Source: a virus
Strand: one strand, 5' to 3'
Length of the DNA: 64,000 bases
IMG/VR virus record: IMGVR_UViG_3300005337_000019
Location: 1-64,000 of that record
Below the pieces are notes generated by a model. It had not been told where the DNA came from and searched no databases. It was given only the letters and a program-made list of their open reading frames with translations. Of the stretch, positions 55,638 to 64,000 are shown in pieces. The translations under genes were made by a program, and so were the position numbers. Every line of letters begins with the position of its first letter. Position 1 is the stretch's first letter.

Positions 55638-58600
55638 GCGATCTACGCGAAATCAAAGGGGACGAGACCGAAAGCGACCGCGCCAAACGCGAGCGTGAGA
55701 TCGAGCGCGGCGCGACTGTTCTGAACGAACAGATCGAGCGTCGGCGGGCGACTGGATCAACGCCGGAAGTCATCTCGCGCGGCCCGTTCACCGTTCCGAA
55801 CCGGCCATACATCCCCGGCGCAGGTCCGCCGGCAGCGGCGCCGACCGAGCGGACGTTCCTCGATCCGCGCGAGTACACGACGACGATGAGCGCGGCCGGG
55901 CTGCCCATCGACATCGCGCTCGGGCGATGCCTTCAGCCGCAGACGAAGCTGATTTACGAGGAGTCGTGGGCGAATTCCACGGTTCTCACGTGGATCGTGT
56001 CGCTGTGCGAGGGCCCCATTCAGTCGGTGCAGCCGATCGCCGACAACAAGCCGCTGCGGATGGCCTCCGGCAGCTTCACGAACCCCAACGGCACGCTGTT
56101 CGTCGACGACACGGGCTTCATTCGCGTCTACGTCTACGACGGCTCGCAGACCTCGATCGCATCGTCGGGGCTCGGCACGTACGACGCGCTCGCCGCGGCC
56201 GAAGAAGTTCACACCGGGATCGCGCTGGCCGTCGTGTTCATCACCTTCGACAACGACAAGATGAACACGGCACCGACGATGACGTGGGTGCTCGAGGGTT
56301 ACCGTTTGTGCAAGGACCCCGTCGACGGCGTGCGGCGCTATTCGCCGTATCCGCCCGTTCACGCGCGCGAGCTGCTGACGAACACGACGTGGGGCATTCA
56401 ACTGCCCGACGACGCGCAACATCTCGACGACCACCTCACGAACCTCGGCGGCTGGGGCCGCGCGCGTAATGACTGCGCGGTCGCGATTTTCCCGCCGACG
56501 CCGTCCAACGCTCCAACGGCCGCGATCACGGGATCCGGCAGCATCCCGGCGGGCGGCTACTGGTACACGTTCACCAGCGTAACGGGCGATGGCGTGGAAA
56601 CGCTCGAGTCGCCGCTCTCGGCGCAGGTCACGGTGGCGGCCGGTCCATCAAAGCAGATCACGGTGACCGTGCCCGCCGGCGGCGCCGGTACAGCGAAGCG
56701 GAACGTCTATCGCAACGCGACGATCGGCGTACAGACGCCCCGATATCTCGTCGGCACCATCAGCAGCAACACCGCCGGCGCGACCCTCGTCGACAACACG
56801 GACAACACGACATTGCTCGGCCAGGGCGTCACGGCGCCCACCGTCGCGCCGCGCCCGGAGCGGTACATCGCCGGAATCCTCATCTCCCGGCAGGCTAACG
56901 GACAGGACTGGCTCGACACGATCCTTGCGCACTTCGCCGGCAAGATGACAATGGACAACGGCCGCTATCAGTGCCGCGTGGATCAAAAGCTCGACGCCGG
57001 CTACACGAAGATGGTCCTCCGGGATGAGATTTACGACACCGGGACGGATCTTCTGGTGGGATCGCCTGAGCTCGCGCCGGCGAACGTCGATCCGATGAGC
57101 GTCGAGGTGTGGCGGAAGGACGAGACCGAGCTTTTCAACGTCATCACCATCAACTACCTCGATTCCAACAACAACTTTCAGTCCGCGAGCGTCACGCTGA
57201 AGCGCGACAAGGTGAAGGCCCTGCTCGAGCGGCCTCGTATCGCGACGTTTGAGCTTCCGGGATGTCCCGACAAGAACCAAGCGATGCGCCTCGCCACGCT
57301 TTACCTCAACCGGGCGTGGGACGATCTGTTGTGGCGCGTGCGCGGCGATCGCGCACTGCTGGCGCTGCAGCCGGGTCTGGACGTCGCGCATCTGCTCATC
57401 GGTGGGCTCGTTTTCGATGGGCGCGTGCTGAAGCTCACGACGGATGGTGACGCTTTCATCGCTGAAGGTGAGGAGTACCAGGAACCGAGCTATGCCGAGC
57501 GCGTGCAGAACGAGGACTCGCCGATCGGTTCGACGATTCCTGACCCGAGCGCGACGCCGCCGAACCCGACGAACTGCGCCGTGCGCGAGGTGATGAGCGA
57601 AGGCACCGGCGGCGCCTCTGGCTACTTGCTGGTGAGCTTCACGCCTGGCAACACGCCGTATTACCGCGCGACCCGCGTGGTGGTGAACGACGGCCTCAAT
57701 ACCTACGTCGCCGGCGAGATGGCCGTGGGCCCGATCCCGGTCCGTAATCCGCGTCGCGGGTATCCGCACATCATCACGCTCTACACGATCACCGATCGCG
57801 GAACCCGCATCTCGACCGGCTTCGTGTTGGCGCCGATCACGCCGCAGCTCCTCGGCCCGGTCGTCCCGGACGTGCAGAACCTCTCGGCTCCGTTCGACAC
57901 GTTCACGAACCGCGGCACGATCACCTGCACGCTGCCTCCGTATGTCGGCATCGACCACATCGAGATTTTCGACAACTACGGCAACCCCGCGGTTCCGCCC
58001 CGTCGCCACAGCGTTCCCGCGTCGACCGTGGCCGCAGGTCAGCCGATCGATCTCAAAGACATGATCCACGGCGACGGGTATACCGACGATCTCTCCTTCA
58101 GCATCATCGTCAAGGTGGTCAACTCGTTCGGCGACAAATCGCCGGGGTTGCCGATCACGTGGAAGGTAGCGCGCAACGGCCAGGCGAGTTACGCGGTCGG
58201 ATACGACCCGCGCGATGTCACCTTCGACGGCGCGAAGATTTGGGTGAGCAACTACAACGGCGCGAACGTGTCGCGCCTCGATCGAAGCACGACCCCCGCC
58301 ACGGTCGACCTGACCGTGTCCGTTGGATCGAAGCCGTTCGGCATCCTCTACGCGAACGGCTACGTGTGGGTGGCGAACTTCGGCAGCGACTCGATCACGA
58401 GGATGAACCCTGACGGCACTGGCGTGACGACGCTGAGCCTCACAGCCGGTGACGGGCCGATCGGCCTCGTGAAAACGGTCTCGTCTACGGGCGCGCAATC
58501 CATCGCCATCAGTTGCCACACCTCGGGCAAGGTGAAGGCGATCGATTTGTCGACGCTTTCGGTGTTGCCGTGGTCCGCGACGGTCGGCCGCAAGCCGTGC

Positions 58601-59137
58601 TTCATGTACCCAGTCACGGTGAGCGGGAAGCTCTTTCTCTACGTCTGTAACTACCTCGACAACACGCTGAGCGTGATCAATGAGGCCGGCAGCGTCATCG
58701 CCACGATTCCCGTGGGGCAGGGTCCGTTCGGCCTCACGTACGACGGCACGAACCTGTGGATCTGCAACTACGCGGATTCGACGATGTCGATCGTGAACCC
58801 CGCGACGAACACGGTGGTCGGAACGGTGGTGCTCGGAACGCACACCGGCCCCACCGACGCGGCGTACGTGAACGGTTACGTGTGGGTGACGGAGGCTCAG
58901 GCGCGCCAGCTCACGCGCATCAACGTGAACACGCGCACGGCAACGGCCCACACACCGCAGCCATCGTCGCCGCGGTCGATTCTGTACGACGGCACCGATC
59001 TATGGATGCCGCTCAATCTCAACGACGCCTCGAGCACGGTGCCGGTCACCGTGACGAATCCGGGACCTGGCGGCGGAACGTCGGCACCGGTGAACTTCAA
59101 GATTCTCGGTCTCGATCCGTCACCGTTACCGTCCTAA
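55634..59137 (+). CDS. tail-tip protein (J-like) with C-terminal beta-propeller
   Basis: ATGA overlap at 55634; 1167 residues. The N-terminal ~800 residues resemble the J-type central tail-tip protein (ANSTVLTWIVSLCEGPIQSV, MTWVLEGYRLCKDP, DCAVAIF-type segments), with an Fn3-like insert at about 295-395. Residues ~850-1130 contain repeated units (DVTFDGAKIWVSNYNGAN, GILYANGYVWVANFGSDSI, GLTYDGTNLWICNYADST) typical of YVTN/NHL-type beta-propellers. The last ~30 residues end as VTNPGPGGGTSAPVNF, the tail of an IPT repeat. It should form the tip and bind the first receptor. Confidence 0.8.
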   Translation: MSDLREIKGDETESDRAKREREIERGATVLNEQIERRRATGSTPEVISRGPFTVPNRPYIPGAGPPAAAPTERTFLDPREYTTTMSAAGLPIDIALGRCLQPQTKLIYEESWANSTVLTWIVSLCEGPIQSVQPIADNKPLRMASGSFTNPNGTLFVDDTGFIRVYVYDGSQTSIASSGLGTYDALAAAEEVHTGIALAVVFITFDNDKMNTAPTMTWVLEGYRLCKDPVDGVRRYSPYPPVHARELLTNTTWGIQLPDDAQHLDDHLTNLGGWGRARNDCAVAIFPPTPSNAPTAAITGSGSIPAGGYWYTFTSVTGDGVETLESPLSAQVTVAAGPSKQITVTVPAGGAGTAKRNVYRNATIGVQTPRYLVGTISSNTAGATLVDNTDNTTLLGQGVTAPTVAPRPERYIAGILISRQANGQDWLDTILAHFAGKMTMDNGRYQCRVDQKLDAGYTKMVLRDEIYDTGTDLLVGSPELAPANVDPMSVEVWRKDETELFNVITINYLDSNNNFQSASVTLKRDKVKALLERPRIATFELPGCPDKNQAMRLATLYLNRAWDDLLWRVRGDRALLALQPGLDVAHLLIGGLVFDGRVLKLTTDGDAFIAEGEEYQEPSYAERVQNEDSPIGSTIPDPSATPPNPTNCAVREVMSEGTGGASGYLLVSFTPGNTPYYRATRVVVNDGLNTYVAGEMAVGPIPVRNPRRGYPHIITLYTITDRGTRISTGFVLAPITPQLLGPVVPDVQNLSAPFDTFTNRGTITCTLPPYVGIDHIEIFDNYGNPAVPPRRHSVPASTVAAGQPIDLKDMIHGDGYTDDLSFSIIVKVVNSFGDKSPGLPITWKVARNGQASYAVGYDPRDVTFDGAKIWVSNYNGANVSRLDRSTTPATVDLTVSVGSKPFGILYANGYVWVANFGSDSITRMNPDGTGVTTLSLTAGDGPIGLVKTVSSTGAQSIAISCHTSGKVKAIDLSTLSVLPWSATVGRKPCFMYPVTVSGKLFLYVCNYLDNTLSVINEAGSVIATIPVGQGPFGLTYDGTNLWICNYADSTMSIVNPATNTVVGTVVLGTHTGPTDAAYVNGYVWVTEAQARQLTRINVNTRTATAHTPQPSSPRSILYDGTDLWMPLNLNDASSTVPVTVTNPGPGGGTSAPVNFKILGLDPSPLPS

Positions 59138-59163
59138 CAAGGACCTATGTAGGTACTACTTAG

Positions 59164-59217
59164 AACCAGAAGGGGACCAGCGGAAACTAGTTAAAACCAG
59201 TAAAAACTAGTTTTTAC
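59164..59217. repeat. 10-bp phased AACYAG repeats ending in a palindrome
   Basis: AACCAG, GACCAG, AACTAG, AACCAG, AACTAG occur with successive ends at 59169, 59180, 59190, 59200 and 59210, that is every 10-11 bp. The last unit is inside the perfect 18-bp palindrome GTAAAAACTAGTTTTTAC (59200-59217). The segment is AT-rich and lies between tail-tip and fibre genes. Confidence 0.7.
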
Positions 59218-59230
59218 CGTCTGAAATACG

Positions 59231-62200
59231 ATGGCGACACTCAGCAGCCTCACTCCGAACAGCAAGCCGGTCGGCTCGCCGTCATTTGTTCTGACGGCCA
59301 CCGGGTCGGGATTCATCCACCGCACCGGCGGCACGATCGATGACCCGACATACGCCTATCCGGATGTGATCGAGTTCAACGGCAACGAGTATCAGATCGA
59401 TCCGACCACCGCGAGCGGCAACAGCGTCAGCGCCACGATCCCCGCTTCGGAGTTGACCGTCGCCGGCACGTACAGCGTCCGGGTGATCCTCGACGACTTG
59501 ACGGCGAGCAACAGTGTGTCCTTCAGCGTCACGGCGACGGTGCCGACGCTGACCAGCGTCTCGCCGACCAGCATCGCCGCCGGCGGCAGCGCGCAGATCA
59601 CGTGCAACGGCACGAGCTTCACGGCCTCGAGCGTCGTACGCGTCGACGGCGTCGATCAGACGACGACGTTTGTGAGCTCGACGCAGATCAAGACGACGGG
59701 CAGCTACGCGTTCTCCGCCATCGGGAAGATTCAGACGGTCACGGTCAACACGCCGGGCGTCGGCGAGTCGGGCGGACAGTCGATCACAGTCAACAACCCA
59801 GTGCCGACGATGAGCAACATCTCGCCGGCGAGCGTGAACGTCGGCGATCCGACGTTCACCATGACCATCACCGGCACGGGCTTCAATGGAAGCACTCGCG
59901 CGGCGATCAGCGGTTCGTTCCGCGACACCGTGGTCGTGAGCTCGACGACCCTCCACGTCACGATTCTGAACACGGACCTCGGCAGCGCCGGATCCCCGGT
60001 CATCGGCGTGGTCAACCCCTCGCCTGGCGGCGCGACAATCCGCAACGATCAGGCGCCGAACATCACCGCCTTTACGATCAACAACCCCGTTCCCGTCATC
60101 GACAGCATCTCGCCGTCCTCGGTCATGTCGGGCAGCGGCGCGACGACGATCACGGTCACCGGCAGCCTATTCGTCAGCGGCACCGGTGCGAGCGTTGTGA
60201 AATGGAACGGCGTTGCGCAGACGACCACGTTCGTCAGCGGGAACCAGCTCACCTTCGCTGCCACGCAAACGATGCTGGCGCAAGCCGGCACGGCGACGGT
60301 GACGGTGTTCAACGGCGGGCCGGGCGGCGGCACGTCGAATTCGAAGACGTTCAACATCACCGGCGGCACGCCGAACCTCAACAGCATTACGCCGTCGACG
60401 GTGCCCGCGAACAGCACGACGGGGATCATCCTTGCCGGCAGCAACTTCTCGACCTCGTTCACCGTTCGCATCAACGGTGCGTCCGTCGCCGCGAACTGGA
60501 TCAACTCGACGCGGATCGATGTGACCGTCACGCCGTCGATGGTTCCGACCGCCGGCGATTACACCGTGACCGTGACCAACAACGGCGCAGGCGGCGGCAC
60601 CTCGCAGACGCGCCACCTGACGGCGACGAATCCGGCGCCGACGCTCACGTCGCTCTCGACCACCACGAAGACAGTCGGGGACGCGGCCTTCACGCTGACT
60701 CTGACCGGCACGGGCTTCATCAGCGGCGCGAGCTCGGGTACGGTCAGCGGAGCTGCGCGGACGACGACGTTCGTCAGCTCGACATCACTTCAGATCGCGA
60801 TCACGGCTTCCGACCTGGCTACGGGTGGAACGCTCGCGATCGGGGTGACGAACGCCAGTCCGGGCGGTGGCTCGAGCTCGACCATCAACCTCACGGTGAA
60901 TTACCCCGTTCCCACGGTCAGCAGCTTCGACAGCAATACGATCGTGATCGGATCGCCGGACACCACCGTCGTGATCAATGGCACGGGATTCGGCACCGGT
61001 TCGCAGGTGAAGATCGGCGCCACGAACCTCACCACGACTTACGTGAGCTCGATCAAGCTGCAGGCGGTGGTGCCGGCATCGTCCCTCACCACGATCACGA
61101 CGCTGAGCCTCACGGTCACGAACCCGACGCCAGGCGGCGGCACCGTGTCATGCCCGACGCTGTCGGTGGTGAATCCAGTGCCGGCCATCTCGTCGCTCTC
61201 GCCGGCGAACGTCAACGCGGGGAGCGCCGCGTTCGATCTCACGATTACCGGCACCGGCTTCCGGTCTGGTGTCTCCTCGGCCTACATCAACGGATCGGCC
61301 CGCACGACGACCTTCAACAGTTCTACGCAGCTCACGATGGCCGTCAACGCGAACGACGTGACGGCGGCCGGCACGTTGAACGTCACGGTCGTGAACACTG
61401 GTCCGGGCGGTGGCTCGTCGGCGCCGGCGCCGTTCTATGTCGGCTCCGTCAATCCCGTGCCGACGCTCACGAGCATCAGCCCATCCACGCGGAATGCCGG
61501 TGACCCAGGCCCCGTGGTCACCGTCACCGGCACCAACTTTCTGACCTCGAGCGTGGTGCGCTGGGAAGGTGCCGATCGGCCGACGACGTATGTCGACGCG
61601 ACGCACCTGACCGTGCAACTTCAGAACGGCGACCTCGCGCTTCCCGGCACGTACAACATCACGGTATTCAATCCGGCGCCCGGCGGCGGCCTCTCTGGCG
61701 CGAACGGGTTCGTCGTCGTCGCGGTGAACCCCGCTCCGCAAGTCACGAGCGTCTCGCCGGCGTCGGCAACCACCGGCGGCGGTTCCTTCACGCTGACGAT
61801 CAACGGTGCCCAGTTCATCGCGACCTCGACCGTCCGGATTACCGATGCGGTCGGTGGCGTAACGAATCCGACGCCGACGTTCGTCAACTCGACCACCCTG
61901 ACCGTAACGGTTGCCTCGTCGGCGATCGTCAACGCTGGCTCGGTCACCGTGCAGGTCACCAATCCGACGCCGGGCGGCGGTTCCGCGTCGACGACGTTCA
62001 CTGTTGGATCGGGCAACCCTGTTCCGACCATCGCCAGCATCTCGCCGACGACGGTCAACGTGGGCGCCGCGGCGACGACGCTGACCATCAACGGGACCGG
62101 CTACATCGCCACCTCGCAGGTGAAGGCGAACGGCACGAACCTCACGACCACATTCGTGAGCTCGACGCAAGTCACGGCGACGCTCACCACCACGTTCACC

Positions 62201-63172
62201 GGCACCGCGGGCATCGTGCAGATCACCGTGACCAACCCGGCGAGCGGCGGCGGAACGTCGAACGTGTACGCATTCAATGTGCTCAACACGACGAATCCGG
62301 TGCCGTCCATCGACAGCCTCTCGCCCGAGCAACTTCTGCGCGGCCTGGCGACGTTCGTTCTCGCAGTCTTCGGGAAGAACTTCATTCCGTCGAGCACGGC
62401 CGCGTTCAACGGCGTGAACAAAACAACCACCTACGTCTCACCGACGCGAGTCGATGCGTCGATCCCGGCGGCCGACATCGCGCTCGCGACGGGCGGCGTC
62501 GCGCGGGTCAACCCGAACGGTCATCCGGAGAGCCTGTCCGCGAACGCGCAGAACGTGCGCGCCTTTGCCGCCGGCAGCGCCGAAGCGCCGGCGATGACCA
62601 TCGGTCCGAATGCCACGAAGACGGGCTGGCACGCCCCGGAAGAGCACACCTGGGAATGGGTTGCGAATACGATCTCGCAGATGCGTCTCGGCCCTGACGG
62701 GGTCGAAACGTCCGATCTCGCGGTGTACGGCGATCACGACGTGCACAACTCGACGGGCGCGCTGATGATCATCAACATCACGAGCACCGGGAGCAGCTAC
62801 TCGAGCATCCCCACGGTCACGATCGGCGCGCCGCCGCCGGCGGGGCATCAGGCAACCGCGGTGGCGGTGCTCGACGGCGACGGCGGGGTCGATCACATCG
62901 TCATGGTCGATTCGGGCGAAGGGTATGACCCCGCGAACCCGCCGAGCGTGACGATCACCGGCGGCGGCGGCACCGGCGCCGCGGCGACGGCTGTGGTGAC
63001 GAGCGGCCTCATGGCGTCGGTGGCGAATGGGTTCATCTACATCCCGACGCTGAACGGGCAACCGAACGGCGTGCCGCCGACGAAGACGGGTCTCGCGCCG
63101 ATGGTGCTCGACACCTTGCACAACAAGCTATGGGTGTACCGCGGTTCGTGGAAGGGCGTGGGGCTGACCTAG
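59231..63172 (+). CDS. long tail fibre with about twelve IPT/TIG repeats
   Basis: ATG 59231 with no clear ribosome site; the phased repeats lie just upstream. The 1313-residue protein is mainly ~85-95-residue units of the form SPxSVxVGxxxxTLTITGTGF, then NGxxRTTTFVSSTQLT, then VTNPxPGGGTS. I count about twelve over residues 1-1090, each a small Ig-like beta sandwich. The C-terminal ~200 residues differ (HTWEWVANTISQMRLGPDG, SYSSIPTVTIGAPPPAGHQ, KLWVYRGSWKGVGLT) and are probably the trimer or receptor-binding end. It would be a long bead-like adhesion fibre. Confidence 0.9.
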   Translation: MATLSSLTPNSKPVGSPSFVLTATGSGFIHRTGGTIDDPTYAYPDVIEFNGNEYQIDPTTASGNSVSATIPASELTVAGTYSVRVILDDLTASNSVSFSVTATVPTLTSVSPTSIAAGGSAQITCNGTSFTASSVVRVDGVDQTTTFVSSTQIKTTGSYAFSAIGKIQTVTVNTPGVGESGGQSITVNNPVPTMSNISPASVNVGDPTFTMTITGTGFNGSTRAAISGSFRDTVVVSSTTLHVTILNTDLGSAGSPVIGVVNPSPGGATIRNDQAPNITAFTINNPVPVIDSISPSSVMSGSGATTITVTGSLFVSGTGASVVKWNGVAQTTTFVSGNQLTFAATQTMLAQAGTATVTVFNGGPGGGTSNSKTFNITGGTPNLNSITPSTVPANSTTGIILAGSNFSTSFTVRINGASVAANWINSTRIDVTVTPSMVPTAGDYTVTVTNNGAGGGTSQTRHLTATNPAPTLTSLSTTTKTVGDAAFTLTLTGTGFISGASSGTVSGAARTTTFVSSTSLQIAITASDLATGGTLAIGVTNASPGGGSSSTINLTVNYPVPTVSSFDSNTIVIGSPDTTVVINGTGFGTGSQVKIGATNLTTTYVSSIKLQAVVPASSLTTITTLSLTVTNPTPGGGTVSCPTLSVVNPVPAISSLSPANVNAGSAAFDLTITGTGFRSGVSSAYINGSARTTTFNSSTQLTMAVNANDVTAAGTLNVTVVNTGPGGGSSAPAPFYVGSVNPVPTLTSISPSTRNAGDPGPVVTVTGTNFLTSSVVRWEGADRPTTYVDATHLTVQLQNGDLALPGTYNITVFNPAPGGGLSGANGFVVVAVNPAPQVTSVSPASATTGGGSFTLTINGAQFIATSTVRITDAVGGVTNPTPTFVNSTTLTVTVASSAIVNAGSVTVQVTNPTPGGGSASTTFTVGSGNPVPTIASISPTTVNVGAAATTLTINGTGYIATSQVKANGTNLTTTFVSSTQVTATLTTTFTGTAGIVQITVTNPASGGGTSNVYAFNVLNTTNPVPSIDSLSPEQLLRGLATFVLAVFGKNFIPSSTAAFNGVNKTTTYVSPTRVDASIPAADIALATGGVARVNPNGHPESLSANAQNVRAFAAGSAEAPAMTIGPNATKTGWHAPEEHTWEWVANTISQMRLGPDGVETSDLAVYGDHDVHNSTGALMIINITSTGSSYSSIPTVTIGAPPPAGHQATAVAVLDGDGGVDHIVMVDSGEGYDPANPPSVTITGGGGTGAAATAVVTSGLMASVANGFIYIPTLNGQPNGVPPTKTGLAPMVLDTLHNKLWVYRGSWKGVGLT

Positions 63173-63519
63173 CGGGCGGCGGTTGCTCTACGCCGGATTG
63201 CATCCATCGCATGCAGGAGCATGCCCGGATGCTCGATCGTGCCGCCGAGCTCCCAACGGGAGATCGTCGCGACGCGGATCGGCTTTCCGGGAGAGCCGAG
63301 CTCGACGCCGAGCTCCTCCTGCGTCATGTGCGGATGCTTGCCGCACGTGCACGGCAGCGCCATGCGGCGGCGGCGCAACTCCTCGCCGTAGTTGATGACG
63401 CGCGCTCGCTTCGCTGAGCGCGGACGACGGCGCGATGATGCGGGGACTTGTCGCGTTTGTTTGGCAGCGAGGGGCGTCTTGGAAGGCATGCGCGTGGCTC
63501 CTCGTTTGGGCGTCTTCAT
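63169..63519 (-). CDS. XRE-family regulator with cysteine insertion, 116 aa
   Basis: ATG 63519 is 9 bases after TATAAT (63529-63534), so it is leaderless; the longer in-frame start would overlap that box. A basic tail (residues 1-40) leads to the helix-turn-helix: GEELRRRRMALP, then MTQEELGVELGS and ATISRWELGG. The loop between the first two helices carries CTCGKHPH, a possible metal or redox site, and the turn has an extra GKPIRV. It is a candidate for the repressor of the palindromic early operators. It overlaps the fibre gene end by 4 bases on the other strand. Confidence 0.75.
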   Translation of the reverse strand: MKTPKRGATRMPSKTPLAAKQTRQVPASSRRRPRSAKRARVINYGEELRRRRMALPCTCGKHPHMTQEELGVELGSPGKPIRVATISRWELGGTIEHPGMLLHAMDAIRRRATAAR

Positions 63520-63528
63520 TCGCTGGGG

Positions 63529-63547
63529 ATTATACATCACGCCGAAT
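63529..63547 (-). promoter_or_regulatory. class II promoter of the XRE gene
   Basis: Minus strand ATTCGGCGTGATG joined to TATAAT (63529-63534). It faces away from the promoters at 63585 and 63611. Confidence 0.6.
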
Positions 63548-63571
63548 CTACGCTATGTAGCTTGTGGCGGC

Positions 63572-63590
63572 ATTACTCGTGACGTAGAAT
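63572..63590 (+). promoter_or_regulatory. class II promoter
   Basis: ATTACTCGTGACG joined to TAGAAT (63585-63590), then GACG. It lies 20 bases upstream of early promoter 7 and would read into the same gene with a leader. Confidence 0.45.
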
Positions 63591-63610
63591 GACGCCGCGC
63601 GAAGAACCTC

Positions 63611-63639
63611 TTGACATGCTGACCGGTAAGCATTACATT
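63611..63639 (+). promoter_or_regulatory. early regulon promoter 7 with palindromic operator
   Basis: TTGACA (63611-63616), spacer TGCTGACCGGTAAGCAT, TACATT (63634-63639), GGATTC, then ATG 63646. Confidence 0.9.
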
Positions 63640-63645
63640 GGATTC

Positions 63646-64000
63646 ATGCAAACCGACACTTTCACGCTTCCCGCTGTCACCGACGTTGCCGACTTGCTCC
63701 CCGTCAAGGTCCAGCGCCGCTATCGGTGGATCATCGCCGACGCCGCTTCTGCCGAGCGTGCCGCGCAACACGCCGCCGACTTCAACCGCCGTCCGGTTTT
63801 CGTGATCGCCGAGAAGGTGTGGACGCCGTACGGCGAGCCGACCATGTTCGTCATGGCCGACCAACTGGACGCCGAGGAGTACGCCGCGCTGGTGAGTGGC
63901 GTTGGCCGCGTGACGATGTACACGCCGGCGGCCGGACTCAACGAGCGGTGGTGCGCGCGGTGTTTCCAGATCGTCGTCAGTTCCACCATGGGCGGACAAC
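63646..64000 (+). CDS. leaderless early gene, cut by the window end
   Basis: ATG 63646 is 6 bases after the -10 and the frame stays open to base 64000 (118 codons seen). MQTDTFTLPAVTDVADLLPV is followed by VQRRYRWIIADAASAERAA, VFVIAEKVWTPYGEPTMFVM and an EEYAALVSG helix. RWCARCF gives a CxxC near the visible end. No family recognised; the stop lies outside the window. Confidence 0.7.
   Translation, partial: MQTDTFTLPAVTDVADLLPVKVQRRYRWIIADAASAERAAQHAADFNRRPVFVIAEKVWTPYGEPTMFVMADQLDAEEYAALVSGVGRVTMYTPAAGLNERWCARCFQIVVSSTMGGQ

Noticed and set aside
56648-58951. Minus-strand 767-codon frame opposite the tail-tip gene
   Set aside because: Arg/Asp/His/Val-rich antisense shadow without motif; the J-like protein on the plus strand explains the region.
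59602-61503. Plus-strand 633-codon frame inside the IPT fibre gene
   Set aside because: Out of frame with the IPT repeats and composed of Arg/His/Asp runs produced by the repeats themselves.
1-64000. Terminal repeats, CRISPR arrays, insertion sequences
   Set aside because: No direct repeat of the ends was noticed, no regularly spaced spacer array, and no transposase gene. The first and last genes are in incompatible frames if joined, so the window is not a simple closed circle within one gene.

Overview
The window is a GC-rich stretch of a tailed double-stranded DNA phage genome. It carries terminase large subunit, portal, minor head protein, scaffold, coat, tail tube, frameshifted tail chaperone, a ~1930-residue tape measure, tail-tip protein and fibre in recognisable order. 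The long tape measure and the absence of a visible sheath suggest a long non-contractile tail (siphovirus-like). Both ends cut through genes (a methyltransferase at base 1, a leaderless early gene at base 64000), and no DNA polymerase, primase or integrase is visible, so this is probably not the whole genome. The host cannot be named. Many GTG starts, GTGA/ATGA gene overlaps, leaderless genes and IPT/beta-propeller adhesins would fit a GC-rich soil bacterium, but that is inference.

Layout. 1-3600: methyltransferase, DUF1937 enzyme, membrane and exported proteins. 3685-7391: late-type promoter, exported protein, possible small terminase, membrane coiled-coil protein, terminase large subunit. 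7391-7950: a small unit with its own promoter, structured leader, an 82-residue helical protein, tRNA-like halves in permuted order and a terminator. 8027-11570: portal, fibre-like protein, exported fibre-domain protein. 11699-15215: leftward early operons. 15259-27686: rightward early region, including a HerA-like ATPase, a nucleotidyltransferase, a DUF1643 protein, a methyltransferase/DUF4942 fusion and many small zinc-binding proteins. 27699-28451: a large structured RNA candidate containing tRNA-Gln. 28452-31521: early genes including a Tad2-like (anti-Thoeris) fusion. 32008-41969: head genes, the lysis cluster (muramidase, lipoprotein, lipase) and connector/tail-completion genes. 42174-44534: a leftward early islet, a parS-like site and a repeat cluster. 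44561-63172: late tail operon, with a fatty-acid-hydroxylase-like gene between the tape measure and the tail-tip genes. 63169-64000: an XRE-type regulator and an early promoter.

Regulation. Three promoter families can be read directly. Seven early promoters have TTGACA, then a 16-bp palindrome TGCTnACCGGTnAGCA lying in the spacer, then a TAnATT -10, and an ATG only 6-7 bases after the -10, so the transcripts should be leaderless and jointly repressible. Eight others share TTCGTCAT-like sequence joined to a TA(T/G)AAT(GCG) -10. Three late promoters share a rigid 33-bp bipartite motif, ACTTGCRAAGTC-N8-YTTGTGSSACYST, ahead of head and tail genes. Likely division of labour: leaderless early genes make small host-takeover proteins and anti-defence factors, and the late motif then drives virion and lysis genes.
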